Source: Cristatella mucedo (lineage: Eukaryota; Bryozoa; Phylactolaemata; Cristatellidae). From it: 64,000 bases of DNA. The stretch spans positions 5,489,501-5,553,500 of the forward strand of contig WPIO01000006.1 of the NCBI GenBank assembly GCA_009760855.2, read 5' to 3'. Positions within the stretch are counted from its first letter, which is position 1; the number at the start of each line of letters is the position of its first letter. A model generated the notes under the pieces. It was not told where the DNA came from and ran no database searches. It saw nothing but the letters and a program-made list of their open reading frames with translations. The translations under genes were made by a program, and so were the position numbers. Below are positions 1 to 13,700 of this stretch, in pieces.

Positions 1-114
1 CAATGGAAATACGCGCATAACCATACAGAGGATGATTATTCGCACGGACTGTGCTCATGCTATAAGAAAGATGGCTGTTTTAGTTTCGTTTGTGTCACGT
101 GTTCTGGCAAGATG
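1..114 (+). CDS. Possible partial cysteine-rich exon (weakly PLAC8-like)
   Basis: An open frame runs in from the window edge and ends at a good donor (GTAAGG at 115). It encodes a short cysteine-rich stretch with the order GLCSCY..GCFSFVCVTC, loosely like the GLC-x-C core of PLAC8/cornifelin proteins. Only about 38 residues are visible and no partner exon was found, so this may be chance. Seen: open frame, five clustered cysteines, splice donor. Inferred: family resemblance. Confidence 0.18.
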
Positions 115-890
115 ATGTAAGGACCAACGAGAAAACACTTCAGATTGTAAAGATAGACAACACAGTGAAGGTACCGATAAACGAGCGATAAGATCTTGAG
201 GTCAATTTTTTGGAGCTGGAAAGCGAGTCTTTTTAACGATAGATGGCGTAACATGTCTTTTCTGATATCGACGAGAGGAAGGCCTAAAGGCGGCCCACGT
301 TTGTATCTTGTGCGTGCCACCTATATTCAAGCAGATAGACTGAAAGGCGAGGTATTCACGTGGCTTCTGCCGAAGTATGCATTCATCAGAGCAATTTTGC
401 GAGAAATGTGCTGCTACAATTCATAACTACTGTAAAGAAGATGGAGCTGGTATGCTAAGATACGAGACAAGAATGAAACACTTCTTTTGCTGCGTCTTCA
501 ATTGAAAGAAATTTTTGAAAGTATTTGCTAAAACTGATTTATAACTAATAAAATTATTATACTAGAGCATGATTCTGCAGTGGGAATTGTGAATAACTTT
601 ACAGAAAAAGTGATCCGATAGAAAGAGCACATGGCAAAGTATATCTGAGAATTTAAGCAGCGATGACTTGGCCTGTCAAATTTTAATCTTCTGGCATGAT
701 ACTATCACACTGTTTAACAATGTAGCAGAGCGCAATTGCTTCCATGCTACGTACACTCATTGCCAGGTTAGTTTATATTGTTCGAATCTCTGGGCGTCAG
801 CCCACCATAGCTACTTACTTTAGTTTCATCCGCATGTCACAGGTTATTCGTTGCAATTAGAAATTGCTCTATTAAGCGACCGTAAATTGT
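115..890. other. No recognisable feature
   Basis: AT-rich unique-looking sequence. A 76-codon frame at 196-426 has no recognisable motif and is not called. Confidence 0.4.
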
Positions 891-1530
891 CTAGCTTTTT
901 AGCAACTTCCAGAACGACATTCGGCGAGCTATCGTGTTAGGCATGGCAGCATAAGGATAAGCAGCTGGAGAAAGATCGCTGGGGGCTGAGAGACTCTGCG
1001 TCGCTAGAGCAGCGAGTGAGCGAATGCAAGCTGCTTCCTTGTTGCCAGAAGACGCATTGCTCAGCTGCACCCACCAGGCGCGGCTTCCCGCGAGGCAAGC
1101 ATCGAGCGAGTCGCACGAACGTTTCACGCCCGACTTCGCCAGCTCTTTTTTGCCCCCTAATGTGCAACGCTCTTGGGAAAGGAGCTTCCTGTGGGCATGG
1201 CCTGAAGCCGAGTGGCTAACTATTGCCTCCTCTGCGAGCTCAGTCTGTGTCTCGAAACTAATGCAAGATATGTCGCGACGGTCAACGGTAGGCGGCCTGT
1301 GCCTCTCGCAACCTTGAGAGTCTGAGAGCTGTGTGACTCTGCGATTCGATTTGGACAATCAATGCAAAGAGCAAGCGATAAACTCGGTGCAATTTGCTTG
1401 CCCATGGCCTTGCAGCCTGCTTCTTTTACGTGACTCGAACCTCGGTCGACTCTGCAAACAGTTGCGACGGATTCTGCGACCATTCAGAAAGCTGCCAAGC
1501 AGCCTGTCATTAGGTAAAAGCAAAAATTAA
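891..1530. other. Locally GC/CpG-richer patch with orphan open frames
   Basis: This stretch is visibly richer in GC and CpG than its surroundings and is open in several frames: 155 codons on the minus strand (891-1358, starting on TTG) and 97 on the plus strand (1024-1317). None has a recognisable domain or ATG/splice context. It could be an old exon, a regulatory CpG patch or a GC-rich transposon relic. Confidence 0.2.
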
Positions 1531-1582
1531 TTCTAACAAAACTAAGGTTAGCTTATTGAACAGCCTCATATATTCAACGAAG

Positions 1583-1684
1583 AAGAGCCTTAGTGGCTAT
1601 CCCTCCGCTTGCAGTAGGCAATAACGGATTTCCTCTTATGGGACTCAAATCCGTGACCTTGGTCGAGAATTGCTAAGATGATTT
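1583..1684 (-). mobile_element. SINE-D fragment (tRNA-derived)
   Basis: On the minus strand it shows the B-box-like segment and the body 'gccactgcaagcgg..' shared with the better copies at 38570-38735 and 45633-45790. Truncated and diverged. Confidence 0.5.
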
Positions 1685-2049
1685 TAGTACCTAGGTTTTG
1701 CGGAATTATACCTAGCTTGTATTGTTGTATGTCTCGCGATCCTTTCGTTCTGCTGTACTTGCAGATAAATGCGGTTTCTGATTGTCAAAGCTGATCACTC
1801 TGTAATAAAATGGTGCTCCGTCGAGTCCTGCTTCTGTGCGTGCATCCACGATTTCAACAACGGTCTCGGAAAAAGCGGGAGAGCTGACGATTTGGTTTGA
1901 GGAGCAAATTGATCAATCCGTTCTAATCGGATTCAAACCGCGAGAAATGGTGCCGTAGAGCTCAGGCGATTGCATGCTGCAATCTCCTGAGCGGCCGAGA
2001 GCCAAGTCATAAGTCTTAATGAGACCATTCATACCTCTAGAATATATAG

Positions 2050-2050
<1 letters not shown>

Positions 2051-2082
<32 letters not shown>

Positions 2083-2181
2083 ACTTGTAAATATAATTAA
2101 CACATATATATTTCTAACGTTGGTATACTCTGTGTCTTGTCTTCAAGGTCCTCAGCCTTTAAATCACCATTTGTATCTCGT

Positions 2182-2244
<63 letters not shown>
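2051..2244. repeat. (TA)n and (CA)n(TA)n microsatellites
   Basis: A (TA)n tract lies at about 2051-2078, and a (CA)n tract running into (TA)n at about 2183-2244. Related 'acgttggtata' words flank both sides (about 2118 and 2272), so the tract may sit inside a small repeated unit. Confidence 0.85.
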
Positions 2245-2599
2245 CATGTTTATGTATGCATATATCGCACGTTGGTATACCCTGTTTTTGCACTCGCTCA
2301 TGAACACTTTTTGTATTGTCACATCCACCTGCACACTGCTAAAAAAATTAAGTACGCTGCGCACGTGTGTCGCATCGTTCATCGAGTGCTCCGTGCTTCC
2401 ACTTGATGGCCTTGTCGGCTTTGATGGCCCCGTGCCACCATTGCGGTCATTGTCTCCCGATGAATCGCCGCCGCCTCGCTCTGCAGCTTAGCCGCAGTCT
2501 GGCATTAAAGTTGTCTAGCACCTCAATATTTGCTCGTAGCGGTATTAACGAAGAATGAAACGAATCAACGCGAAGCTGACTCACAGCTTTGCCACATTG

Positions 2600-2768
2600 T
2601 GGTGAGCCGTGATGGCGCACTAGCTAAGATGGTTGCTTTTCATGACCTCGATCCCGAGGTGGAGGCTCAAATCCTGCAGTGGGCAATCCCTTATTGCGGC
2701 CGCAAGCAGTAGTGATAATAATAAAAACTGTTCTGTCGCTATACAAAAGAGGCTGTTGAATAAGCGAG
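2600..2768 (+). mobile_element. SINE-D copy
   Basis: tRNA-like head (gagccgtgatggcgcac..), a degenerate B-box region, and a body ending in 'gtcgctatacaaaagaggctg', as in the other SINE-D copies. Non-coding. Confidence 0.6.
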
Positions 2769-3540
2769 TATTTCTCAATGAACAAGCTTTGTTTCCGCTT
2801 CAGTGGTCATTTCAAAAGTCCGAACGCGATCGAAGCCTTGAAGCTAAGGCATGCCAGGTAGCTCTAATGTCGATGTCTATGTCAGCTCGAGGTATTTAAG
2901 AAGAATTCTCAAACGTCTGCATTGAACGCGATTGGCATTTTCATAAACAACAGTCACTCTTTTGCACAGCTCAAGCTTGTAATGAGGCTTATGGCTACCA
3001 ATAGGCATCAAATGTTTCTTTTCTAAAGGACTTAATATTGACCTGTTTTTATATTTCTGCCGTATACAGATAATTGTGTACATTCGCCTTAAATAACAGC
3101 CAATCTTCTGTGCACAATGCCAAGGAGGCCATACCAAATAACCGGCATCATTATATGCGGCGCTTCCGTGCATGGGAGAAGTGACAGAGGGAGCGAGGAT
3201 ACCCACATAATCATAAAAATAGTATTAGGAAATATTAAATTGTAAACGATTAGTGCACGTTGTGTAAATATAAACTTTGGAGGATTTTCAGCAATTAGAA
3301 CAAACAATGTGCACTATTTAAGCTGTTTTAACTTAATTTCGGTCTACTCTCTGACCATTGCCGACGTTTGCTACCAGTACGGTATATTAACTAATTCGGC
3401 AGGGAAAGGGTTGTCGCTTATCGACGCTTTCCAATTCAGGATCTCGCGCTTACTTTCACTAAATGAACAGCCGTGTGCACTCACGTGGATCCAGAAGCAG
3501 GCTTGAGTAAGAAATTGACCAACAATGACTAGTAAGTGAC
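2769..3540. other. No recognisable feature
   Basis: AT-rich sequence with short frames only; none has recognisable motifs. Confidence 0.4.
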
Positions 3541-5720
3541 CATTGTAACGTAATGTAACGTATCTCCGTCCGTAACTCCACAAAGTCATAAAGACCATGT
3601 GGGTGTTACTCAGGAGAGTTTCTTATAGCGCACTCACAGCCTAAGCGGCTTTCGGTATGCATTCGGTAGCCAACAGATTTCGTCTCACGTAACAAAGAGA
3701 AAGAGAAAGTGGGAAGCACAGCAGAGTCAGGAGAGCAGTTTAGGTAGTGAGTAGCATGGAAGTAGCAGCTCAGGACCGCTGAAAAGGATGAGCCATATGT
3801 AGTTTGGTCGCACAGCAGAGAGCCAGCCGATGCCCAACACCAACAGTTGATTCCCAACGCATGGAGCCCAAGAGTGCAAGGCTCCCCTCAGCCCCTACTC
3901 TCACACGACTCCCCAGTCCCCTGGTCGACTCCAATGATTCATCGACCCCAACTGTGCACCGGCCGACCCTGATGGTGAATCCACCATCTGGCCACCAGCT
4001 GGTTACCAGCCTGTGTCCATACCACATCACAGGCGGTGCTTCTAAAGGCTCATCAGAGGCTTATCAGAGGAGCCTGCATACAATACATACATACGAACTA
4101 CACGCACCCTTGACCTTGAGGTCGCAAGTCAGGAGCCGGCATACAATACATACATACATACATACATACATACATACATACATACGCACTACACCATAAT
4201 TAACGGTAGGAGAGTAGTTGTCGTTGCGTAAGAATTGTGGAAGCGATTTCCACAGTCTAGGACCTACAGAGCTAAAGCTTCTGTCGCCAGCGGTCTTTAA
4301 GCGGAGGAAAGGAACAGCTAATTTATTGTCCACACTGGATCTGAGGGTGCGAACAGGCTGAAACTGATGCACCAGTTCAGCTCGGTACGAAGGAGCCAAG
4401 CCGTGGCCGGCCTTGTGGGTCAGCAAAAGAACTTAGCTCAGTATCCGTTACTCAACCGGCATCCATCCTAGCTCTTTTAGCAAAGGAGACACGTGCTCAA
4501 ACCGCTGGGACTTGAAGACTAGCCTTGCAGCCATATTCATAGTCAGCTGCATTAGGCTAATAGCTTTCTTTGGCAGCCCAGCCAATAGGGAATGACAGTC
4601 ATCAAGCCGAGACAGAACCAAGGAGCTAGTTAAATATTTTACAAGCCACTGTGGGTGACAGCTCCTAATCTTGGATAGAGATCGGATGTGATGGCTAGCT
4701 GGAGAAGCAGTCTTCTGAATAAAGCTTTTGAAATTGAGGCAGCTGTTGAAAACGACTACTAGATTTCGAGCACGTGGTGATGGTCGCGCAACAGCATCAC
4801 CTATTAGAAGAGCAAAGCCTTTTAATCCAGCCACACGCTCAGGGTGTCCTATGAGCAGCAGTTTGGTTTTATCATCATTTAATTTCAGGTAGTTTTCCGA
4901 CATCCAGGATCGAATGTCGGCAAGGCAAGCATTCAGTTTCTCTGTTGCCACAGCAGATTCCGACGGTTTGAATGACAAATACAACTGAGTATTGTCAGCA
5001 TAGAAGTGATATCCTATTCAATGGGCCTTAATTACTTTTCCCAGAGGTTGTGTATAAATGGAGAATAGCAAGGGACCGAGTACAGACCCTTGAGGGACTC
5101 CACAGGTGACCCTTCTGGTTTGTGAGACCTGACCCCCACACGACCCGAATTGAACACGATCGGGTAAGTACGATTTAAACCACGCCAGCGTTTTGTCTGC
5201 CAGACCGATCGTTGTTCTCAATCGTTCAAGTAGAACCTAGTGATCAATGGTGTCGAAGGCAACAGAAGATCTAGCAGAGCTAGGGCAGTGACATTCCCAT
5301 CGTCTTTGCCACGTAGAATACCATTGCTAATACGGAGGAGAGAAGTTTCAGTTGAGTGCTGCCTCTTGAATCCTGATTGAAATGTATCTGACATTCCATT
5401 ATTTTCAATTTTTTCAATCAGCTGCTTAGCAACAATTTTTTTCAAGAATCTTTGATAAGAAAGGAAGAAGGGAAACTGGGCGATAGTTTGCAAGGACCTC
5501 TGTGTCTAATCCAGGCTTTTTAAGAATGGGTTAAACGATTGCCGATTTAAAGGATTTGAGGATGACCCCTTTTCCCAAAGCAAAATTAAAAATCTCGAAG
5601 GATTAGAGCATGTAGGCTGTAAGCGGATAGAAATAGTCCGCTCTTCTGAAACTAAATGCCTGCCTCTTTCACCAGAAACCAGAAGTTGACCTTTCGTCGA
5701 CCATTGGGGGAGCACTTTTT
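3541..5720 (-). mobile_element. LINE-A: truncated CR1/L2-like non-LTR retrotransposon, dead
   Basis: Read on the minus strand from about 5720, this is the RT domain and C-terminal region of a non-LTR retrotransposon. Visible RT motifs are FQSGF..HSTET near 5360, [13 protein letters not shown] near 5070-5112, and a catalytic box that reads FYADN (about 4991-5008) where FYADD is expected. The C-terminal part has SRLD-CHSLLAGLP and PRLWKSLPQFLR. Several frameshifts and stops are present. The 3' end (3541-3600) carries the 'cataaagaccatgtgggtgtta' segment and the ATTAC/GTAAT-rich tail found in all LINE-A copies. The 5' end, including any endonuclease, is missing. The frame breaks and the YADN change mean this copy is inactive. 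Confidence 0.85.
3812..4197. other. Foreign insert inside LINE-A, with (CATA)n
   Basis: Compared with the LINE-A copy at 53765-54150, the element is interrupted here by about 390 bp. The insert contains 'gcatacaatacatacatac' twice (about 4076 and 4138) and ends in a (CATA)n run. It is open for 131 codons on the plus strand, but with low-complexity content and no known domain. Confidence 0.55.
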
Positions 5721-6363
5721 TCTCTTAGTCCTTTCATCGGGCCCTCGCGTCCTGCCGACTAAAGTATACACATTTAAATGTGTCTAGATGTCACACTGCC
5801 TAGCTTCATTTTTCCAACTCAATAATGTTGAAACGGTATCAAATAAAAACAGCTTGCATTCTGCTGAATAAGCTTGGCAAGCATGTATCACCTTAAAAGC
5901 CAGACGATAAGGACGGATTTTACTGATGCCACATGGAAATTGAATTTATCATGCAGCATACAAAGGAAAAAATAATTGAGCACGCACAAGAATCGCAGCT
6001 CTGATAAATAGCTTTGGGTTAAAAGCATTTTCAAAAAGTTTACTAATTATTGCATAATGAAATATGGAGCGTGACATTTTTTTTAGGGACGAAATGTTGC
6101 TCGGCAAAGAAATAACAAGTGCGTTTTTCGAAACTAATATTTTCCGGATTTTTCTTCTGTGTGACAGAAGTTCATCAGCCGTAGTTATGACGAGGAAATC
6201 ATAAATCCGTTTCAAAATGTGTATTAAAAGTAGCAGCTTCTCAATTCAGATTCAAATGCAACAAAATTGTATCTATACCTCGAGTACACACACAAGAGTG
6301 AAACAAACTGACTCATTGAGGTTCTCCAAAGATCTGAAGTATTGTATTATGTCTTGAATCTCT
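5721..6363. other. Unique sequence; likely holds the 3' UTR of the transgelin gene
   Basis: This lies just downstream (minus strand) of the transgelin stop codon. No clear AATAAA was found on the minus strand here. No coding signal. Confidence 0.35.
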
Positions 6364-6522
6364 CTAATCAACAATGTTCCGCATCTTGCCCATGTTCATT
6401 CCAGCCTGAGTGGCACCTTTGTTGTAGCCCATCTGCAGACCAATCGCCGATTTTCCTGCACTCAGTTGTTCTTCGGTGAAGATTCTTCGGTTCCTGTCAG
6501 ACTCTTTTGGCCCCACTCCGAA
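6364..6522 (-). CDS. Transgelin-like gene, exon 4 (calponin repeat, stop)
   Basis: Acceptor ctttttttag after a pyrimidine run; 52 codons plus stop. FTEEQLSAG..IGLQMGYNKGATQAGM is the single calponin repeat of this family. The protein ends KMRNIVD. Confidence 0.87.
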   Translation of the reverse strand, partial: FGVGPKESDRNRRIFTEEQLSAGKSAIGLQMGYNKGATQAGMNMGKMRNIVD

Positions 6523-7709
6523 CTAAAAAAAGAGAACTTTCAATATCCAAGACATTACGACTTAAAAAAACCTTCTGAAATTATACCCCAAAATTAATTA
6601 CGTGTTTGGGGAAGAATCAAAATGACACATCAAAGGATGACTTTATAAGAATTTATGACATATCTTAAATAAAATCTACATCTGATGCAAAGAAAATTGT
6701 GTACCCTGATTCAAATCATATGTGAAAGTCATGCAGTAAGCAATCCCTTATTACCCACTGCAAGTGGCTGAGATAGCATTAACGCTCTTTTTCCGCTCAA
6801 CAAACGAGACTGATAAATTAGTAGATTATTTAATAGTATTAGTCGATGTTTTCCTCGTAAGCATCCACAAATAAAATTCTATTATATGAATAAAATATTC
6901 CCGGACCCCTAGCCGATGTACGCAAGAATGTTTATAGTTCAGGTCAACTTACTGGGGCAATCGCCAAAAGGACTCATTTCCCTTTCATAATAATAATAAT
7001 AACAATAAATGTGTATAGCACCATCAGAAAACTGAATATATTGCCACGTAATTATTGGTAACATTTGCCATTTTAATCAAGATTAACATGGTTAGATGTG
7101 ACATGCATAAGGTCAACATGTAGAGACGGTTAGTAGTAGCAGGCACAGTATCAGCATAGATGAGCACACAAAGGACAAACCGCAAGGACCATTAAATGCT
7201 GTGATAAAAATGTGTTGTTCAAAATTATTTTTAAATGTCTAGGGGTTTCGTGACGTCAGTCTGGAGAGCTCCAGGTTTCTGGAGCATACTAACTGAAAAC
7301 ATGGTCTCCTAAGGATTTGAGTTTCGGACGAGCTGTAGCTATACGATTTGAGTCGGAACATCATTTGGGACGTTGTCTAGGGGGTGGGGGAGTTTTTCTG
7401 ATTGGTGGGCTGGAACCAGAGAATAAAGGGACCTAAAGGCGAGTGACATAACCTTGAAGCCGAAACGCTCCTTGATTGGGTGACAATGGAAGCCGGCGCG
7501 AATGTATGATATGGCAATTCTTCACCCCATGGTGAGGCGGTCTCCCGTTACGACCAAGTTTGTGGGCTCGAGCCCGAGGGCATATGTTAACCACCTGTAA
7601 AGTAAATAGTCCTCTTAGGGTGCTACAAAAATGAACTATATAGGATACATCTTAAAATATAATTTCACTCGTGTACGTCAAACACACACACACACACATA
7701 CACACACAG

Positions 7710-7771
<62 letters not shown>

Positions 7772-10700
7772 CGGTATATAGAATTTGTAATTACACATTG
7801 GATTGGCCTTAACAGGTATATACTGTACTCTAAATAAACAGCTGTACCTTAAGTCAGTGACTGACTCAGGGGTTGGGCAGTGAGGCATAAGCCCACCATA
7901 AAGGGGGCTACCCTTATTACTACGCCCCTTTCCGACCGTCGACAACTCTGAAATTATGTCCCACATCAAGTCAATGAGCAACTAGTGGTGCGTGTTGAAT
8001 AAATATCTCAAAGGTGATCTTTACTGTCTATTACTGGTGGGTCTTAACTTCTAGATGAAAACCTGGTCGGTGTGTCATTTTAATGAAAATATTTGATCCA
8101 ACTCTACTGACAGTGCAGGTATCTAATATTGACAATAAGTACATAGTACGCAACGACATCTACTCTCCAACTGCCGACTATGGCACATATTTTTCAGCGG
8201 TCCTGAACTGCTACTTCTATGCTACTCACTACCTCAACTTCTCTCTTAACTCTGCTATGCTTCCCACTTTCTCTTTGTTGCGTGAGACGAAGTCTGTTGG
8301 CTACCGAATGCGTACCGAAAGCCGCTTAGGCTGTGAGTGCGCTATACAAAACTCTCCTGCATAACTCCCACATGGTCTTTATGACTTTTTGGAGTTACTG
8401 ACGGAGATACATTACAATACATAGTAAGTCGTGTAAATTGCAATCTAAACATAATGTTGTGACTTGACTGAGTTTCTGCTTCAGCTGAGCATGTGATTAC
8501 AATAATCAAGCATGGTTAGTACGCGAGAGTACTAAACATGGTTTGGGCAATTTGCAGGGTTTGCAAGGAGAATGTATTTTCTTGTTTAGAAGTATAAAAT
8601 TCAAAAAATAGCCAATTTGAGCCAACAATTTTGGCTCACTCAGAAGCTATGTTTGCTGTGAGTCTACATCAGGATTTCATTTTCGCTTTCAATTATGGAT
8701 AATAATGGGCCAGTACTGAGTTAATAGGGTAGCCCGGTGGGTTTGAAATAAAATAAATAACTATTGGCTAATTTACAGCCTCGTTGGTATTGCCGCAGAG
8801 GATCTCTCGTGTCCAGCGCCACTGCTTGAATTTAGAAACACAGAATAACCTATCGCAGGATTCGAACCGATTACCTCGGTCGTGAAAAGCGAGCACCTCA
8901 CCTCATGGGCTGTGGTGGCCTTAGATGGATACAAATTACGTAAAGAAATGGTCTCCGAAATATTTGAGGTGGCTTAATTCCTAAGAAAGTGAAACTAGGG
9001 GGAGCAGATGTTCGAGATGATAGTCCAAGAGAAAGTGGGTCTGCTAGAAGACCAGAAGAGTTGTTGCCTCAGAGTAATAAGGGGGAATTGGCTGTGCTGC
9101 TCTCTACTTTATTGGCTTAATACTGTATCGGACAACCGTTCTGGAAGTTTCTAGGGCAAGATGGTTTTCAAGAACAATTGCCCATATGTCAGGGCTTGCA
9201 GGGAGAGCTGTAGGTCGTAATTTTTCAATATGCCATCTACTGCCAGATCGCAAACAAATGCCAAGCGCATTTTATTGCTCAGGGAATTTTCTGTTCCATC
9301 CGCAAAACCTGAAAAGCACAGTGGTAAAGAGCTTGATAGAGATACCTAGCTTATTCTTCAACCTTTGTATACAAATCTCTATATATACCAGTATGACTTC
9401 GATCTCTATACATTAAAATTAAGCCATATCATTGCTACATCTCTAGTTGGACTACATACCTCAACAATACGAAGCACGAGTCACACTAATGCACAAATTT
9501 CAGCCCTGTGGAAAAACCAGATACTTCCGATGCGATTTTATGTACAATTGATCAGAAATGGCTCGGCTAGCGAACACAAGAGAAGATATGGCAAAGATCT
9601 GAAATCATGTTTACATATTTAAAGCCCGGGTTGGTAATAATATACAGGTACATATGGTGCATGACTATCAATTTGAAGTACCCTAAAAAATTGAATAAAA
9701 TGTGCAATGAGTACTGACTAGTAATATACTTCATTGGCTGTTATTGAATACACAACTTTAGAATGAAGCTTTTAGGGAATTAAAACATGCATCAGACTTC
9801 CAAACTTGCAGAGAAATTCCCATTTGCATTTTGAGCAGCCAACAGTGTCCATAACCTACTTAAATTAAGCTCTATTTGGCATAGGCAAACTCTGATTTTA
9901 TCAATTTTACGGAGCCATTGCTAAATCCTTAAATTGAACTCGTAACGTTGAGATTTTTCCTACATCCTGCGAGAAATACCCAGCTTACTTTTCGCATCAG
10001 CGCTTGAATACAATTGACGACTTGTGTGATGTTCTGACTCTCTGTAAGGTCCACTGTAGCAAAGCACTCATAATCAGGGACAGCGAACTCCTTGCAAGCG
10101 CCAATGAAGATATTCACCAGTTCCATCTGCTGAAATACCGTTTTGGCTTGCAGCTGCCTTTCAGTTACCTTACCAGGTTTTAAAGTGTTGGCCAGCCTAC
10201 AATAAGAGAAACTTATTTACTGCCAGCACAATCATTTAACCATTTAATTGAAAGCGTTTTGTCTGCTATTACAGCCTGTAAAAAGAACACATGTTTTAAT
10301 TCTTGCATATGTGAGCTTCTAAATGTTGCTAAAAAAAAGGAGTGTCATCTACAGCGCCAGGAGTCATGTCTGTACGTTGACAGAGTTGGTTATAGATATT
10401 TATAGCCATGTAAAGTTGCAGACAGTTGGAAAACTTGCTGATCAAAAGATCTTCATATCCAGATCGACCAAACTTGGTCAGTTAGCTTTTTTGCATGAAC
10501 AAATTTGCCTTCTTTTAATTGCTGCTTAATTGAAGCTACTTACTACTGTTGGTGCACCTGTGGTTCCTAAAATTTGTTGCAGTATGATTTGTTTACTGGT
10601 TTCTATGCAGTCTCCGTCAGACACTCTTGCTACTCACCCATATGCATGACACTGCTGTTCTAAGTGCCACAGTCGGGCTAAAAATACCTAGTATTGAAAA

Positions 10701-13700
10701 TATTACGAAAACGGTAACTTTATTCTTGGCCAATGAGATTTTTGGATTAGATATCCTAAAAGACCACTGATTATTTCCTAGTCTTTTTTTTTAAATTTAA
10801 TACCAAGTGCCTAAGTTGTTTCAATTTAACGACGTCTGCTGCTTCGGAGACTCAATTCAGATCTGATTTGATCGAGCCTCCTCTTGCGAAACTAATATGG
10901 GACAAATGATTAACCTTAATGCTTCCCTAGTTTCTATAGCTCATTCCGCGATGAGCGGAAATTCAAATGCTAGAGATATGTCCCAATTTTTTTTAATTAA
11001 ATAAAGAAAAATAATTAAATAAGTGAGCAAGATTGTGAGCAAAGAATTGTTCTGTGCACGTTCATTGTGGAAATTTTCAAAAGCAATGAAATACATACGA
11101 AATTTAACACAATTACTAGTGGACATTACCAACTAGGACAAGCGAGGGTTATACTTAGGTTGTGTTTATTGTCAGCTCGAAAGCTGAACAGATAATAGCC
11201 AAAAACTATTCAATGTCTTCAAGAACACGATAGTCATAACTAACTGGCAGAGAAGCTAAGATATATTTTGTCCGCTCATGCAACTATGTAGGCCTTATAA
11301 TGACTAAGCCTTACAAGGAGTTATCATTTAGAAGGAACAAATGACTAGTTTAATGTCTGCATAAATTATGTGTGTGCATATCAGCGTTATCTCACTGATC
11401 GACTTGAACTAAAATCTGGGCAAGAATCTTGAAAAGCGAGCTAATATTTCAGTTATAGCAGAGATGGATTCCACCTGCACTGCCATGAATGGTGCATGCT
11501 AAGAACGACTCTAGCAGCAGTGTGCCAGTTTTGATACATTTGTGCTTCGCATTTCCAGATAGTATCTCTTACACAGAAGGCACAATCAAAAAATAGGTTG
11601 TGACCACATTCTAACAATTTCATTGCACCGTGCATTAAGAGCTTCCTGGGTCGATTGCGAGCAACCGTTGCTCTTGCAGGCTTGTGCTCAACTCCGGTAT
11701 AGGGAAAATATTTTGCTTACAGCGCTTTCAATATCACACTAGGATCATTTAGCTGCTGTGCAGCCACCTTTAATTGCTGCTCATACCGATCGAAGGAAGC
11801 TTACACTAGCAGGTGGCTGGACAGCGAAACTGAAGCATCTCCCGACACTAGACCTTGGACACTTTTCTTGTCCGTTGCAGAATCCTTCGAAAACCGAAGT
11901 TCTTGCAAACAACATACGTGGAAACCAATACAGCTGAGACCCGTTTAAAGCTATTCTGTTTTTTTTACAGCAGTGCTTACGAAACTACGTGCCCATGAAC
12001 ATCTAAACACTTATCGCTTTGGGCTTCCCAGTCTGCCATGCCGGTGGTTGCATTAGATATGCCCGCGGCTAGTAACCTGCATATTTGTTAAGAAGTTCAA
12101 AAGCCTTCTTAGATGTCTTTTGCTGCTGCTATGATCCGTGAAGTATGCGCTAACAAAAGAAAAGCACGCGGAGCAGCCGCAGGGCCCGGGGCCGCTAGCT
12201 GAGACGCCGCTCGTTTGGTATTCCTAGCATTGTCTCGAACCGCTAAGGCGTTAACATGAATCTCTTTAAATAAATAGTCATCATACCTGCAGCGACTGCG
12301 GCAATTCAACTTAACGGATGTCATTGGAATGCTCCCTTAATGCGCAATAAACCCCTATTAGTACGTAACCTTATTTCTGAAAAAGATCTCGACCTGCCAG
12401 CCTTGACTGAAACCTAGCTACAACTGGTAAACTGCACGACAATTAAAGATGCAACCCTGACTGCTTTCTGCTTCTTTCACACTCCTAGATTAATCGAAAC
12501 TGGCAGTAGAGAGTCACTATTATCGCAATCCTCAACTTCGACTTCAAGCCATTTGCAGTACCCTCGAAGCCGTCTTACAAATCTTTTGTCTTGATTTCAC
12601 CAGATAACCAGCTACAGATAGCGACAGTAGTCCATCGTCCGCCAGCTACCAAGTCCTCCTCTATCTCAGACTTCTCTGATCTCATTTCGACTCGGTGCGC
12701 AAGATATCGATCTTTCCTCTTTATTGGTGATTTCAACATTCATTTTAAAAACTAACCGAACGCCTTCAGCACTGCATTTTGTGCACTGACTGACTCGTTG
12801 TCTTTTGTGGCTCATGTGCATGGCCCTACTCCCATCAAGGGTCACACACTCGATCAAATGAACCTTTTGGCTGGACTCGGGTCCGTGCAAAGGCCCCATA
12901 GTCAAAGTGAATTTTTTATTTTCTAGAAAATAGTCAAAATCGTAGAAAAAACTCATGTTCAGTTGTACATGTCATGCTAATAACTGAGGACGCCGACGCA
13001 TATTTCAAATCCACTCACAGCGCCGTACATGGAGTTTTCATGGGCCCAACGGAATGAATGGTGGCGCCCTCCTCAGATCCCTGCGATCCTGTTCGATCGC
13101 TGGAGGTCGATCCCTGCCCGTTTGATCTCTTCACGGTTGATGGAGTACTTCGTGTGAAGAAGAGAGAGGTGCAATGAGCAAGAAAGACGAAAAGAATTCT
13201 TTGATTGAATTGAAGAAGAAAATTCACGCAAGGGAACTCGGAAAAAAAATATTTAAGACTGTTGAGCCAATAACAAGGTATATCTGACTATTATTCGGGG
13301 GGTTATAGATTTTATACAATACATGGGTTCTTTTGGGGACCCGGGTCCCCACCGATAGGTTCAAACGTACAACTGCGACTACAATAAAAATACGGCTGCA
13401 CTTTTTTATCATAAATTATCACCAAATTTTGCTCATCTGACCGCATGCAGAGCTCATTCAGCCTTCAATGTGTGTCCTCTTGTCCTCATCTGAAATCACA
13501 TGTTAATCGCGAAATCTCAAGACACTTGGCATAAATGCTGTCAATCATAGACATTGATGCGTGAACACCCACTCCGCCTCTGCTTCTCAATCCTCCTTCC
13601 GACCTGTCACCATTGGTAGATTGCTACAAAGCGATACTAGATGACGAACTACTAGCTCAAAGAGTTCGCACCCCTGATCAAGAGCTCTGAGGGCCCTCGC

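Noticed and set aside
891-1358. 155-codon minus-strand gene
   Set aside because: Starts on TTG, has no recognisable domain and overlaps open frames on the other strand; described only as a GC-rich patch.
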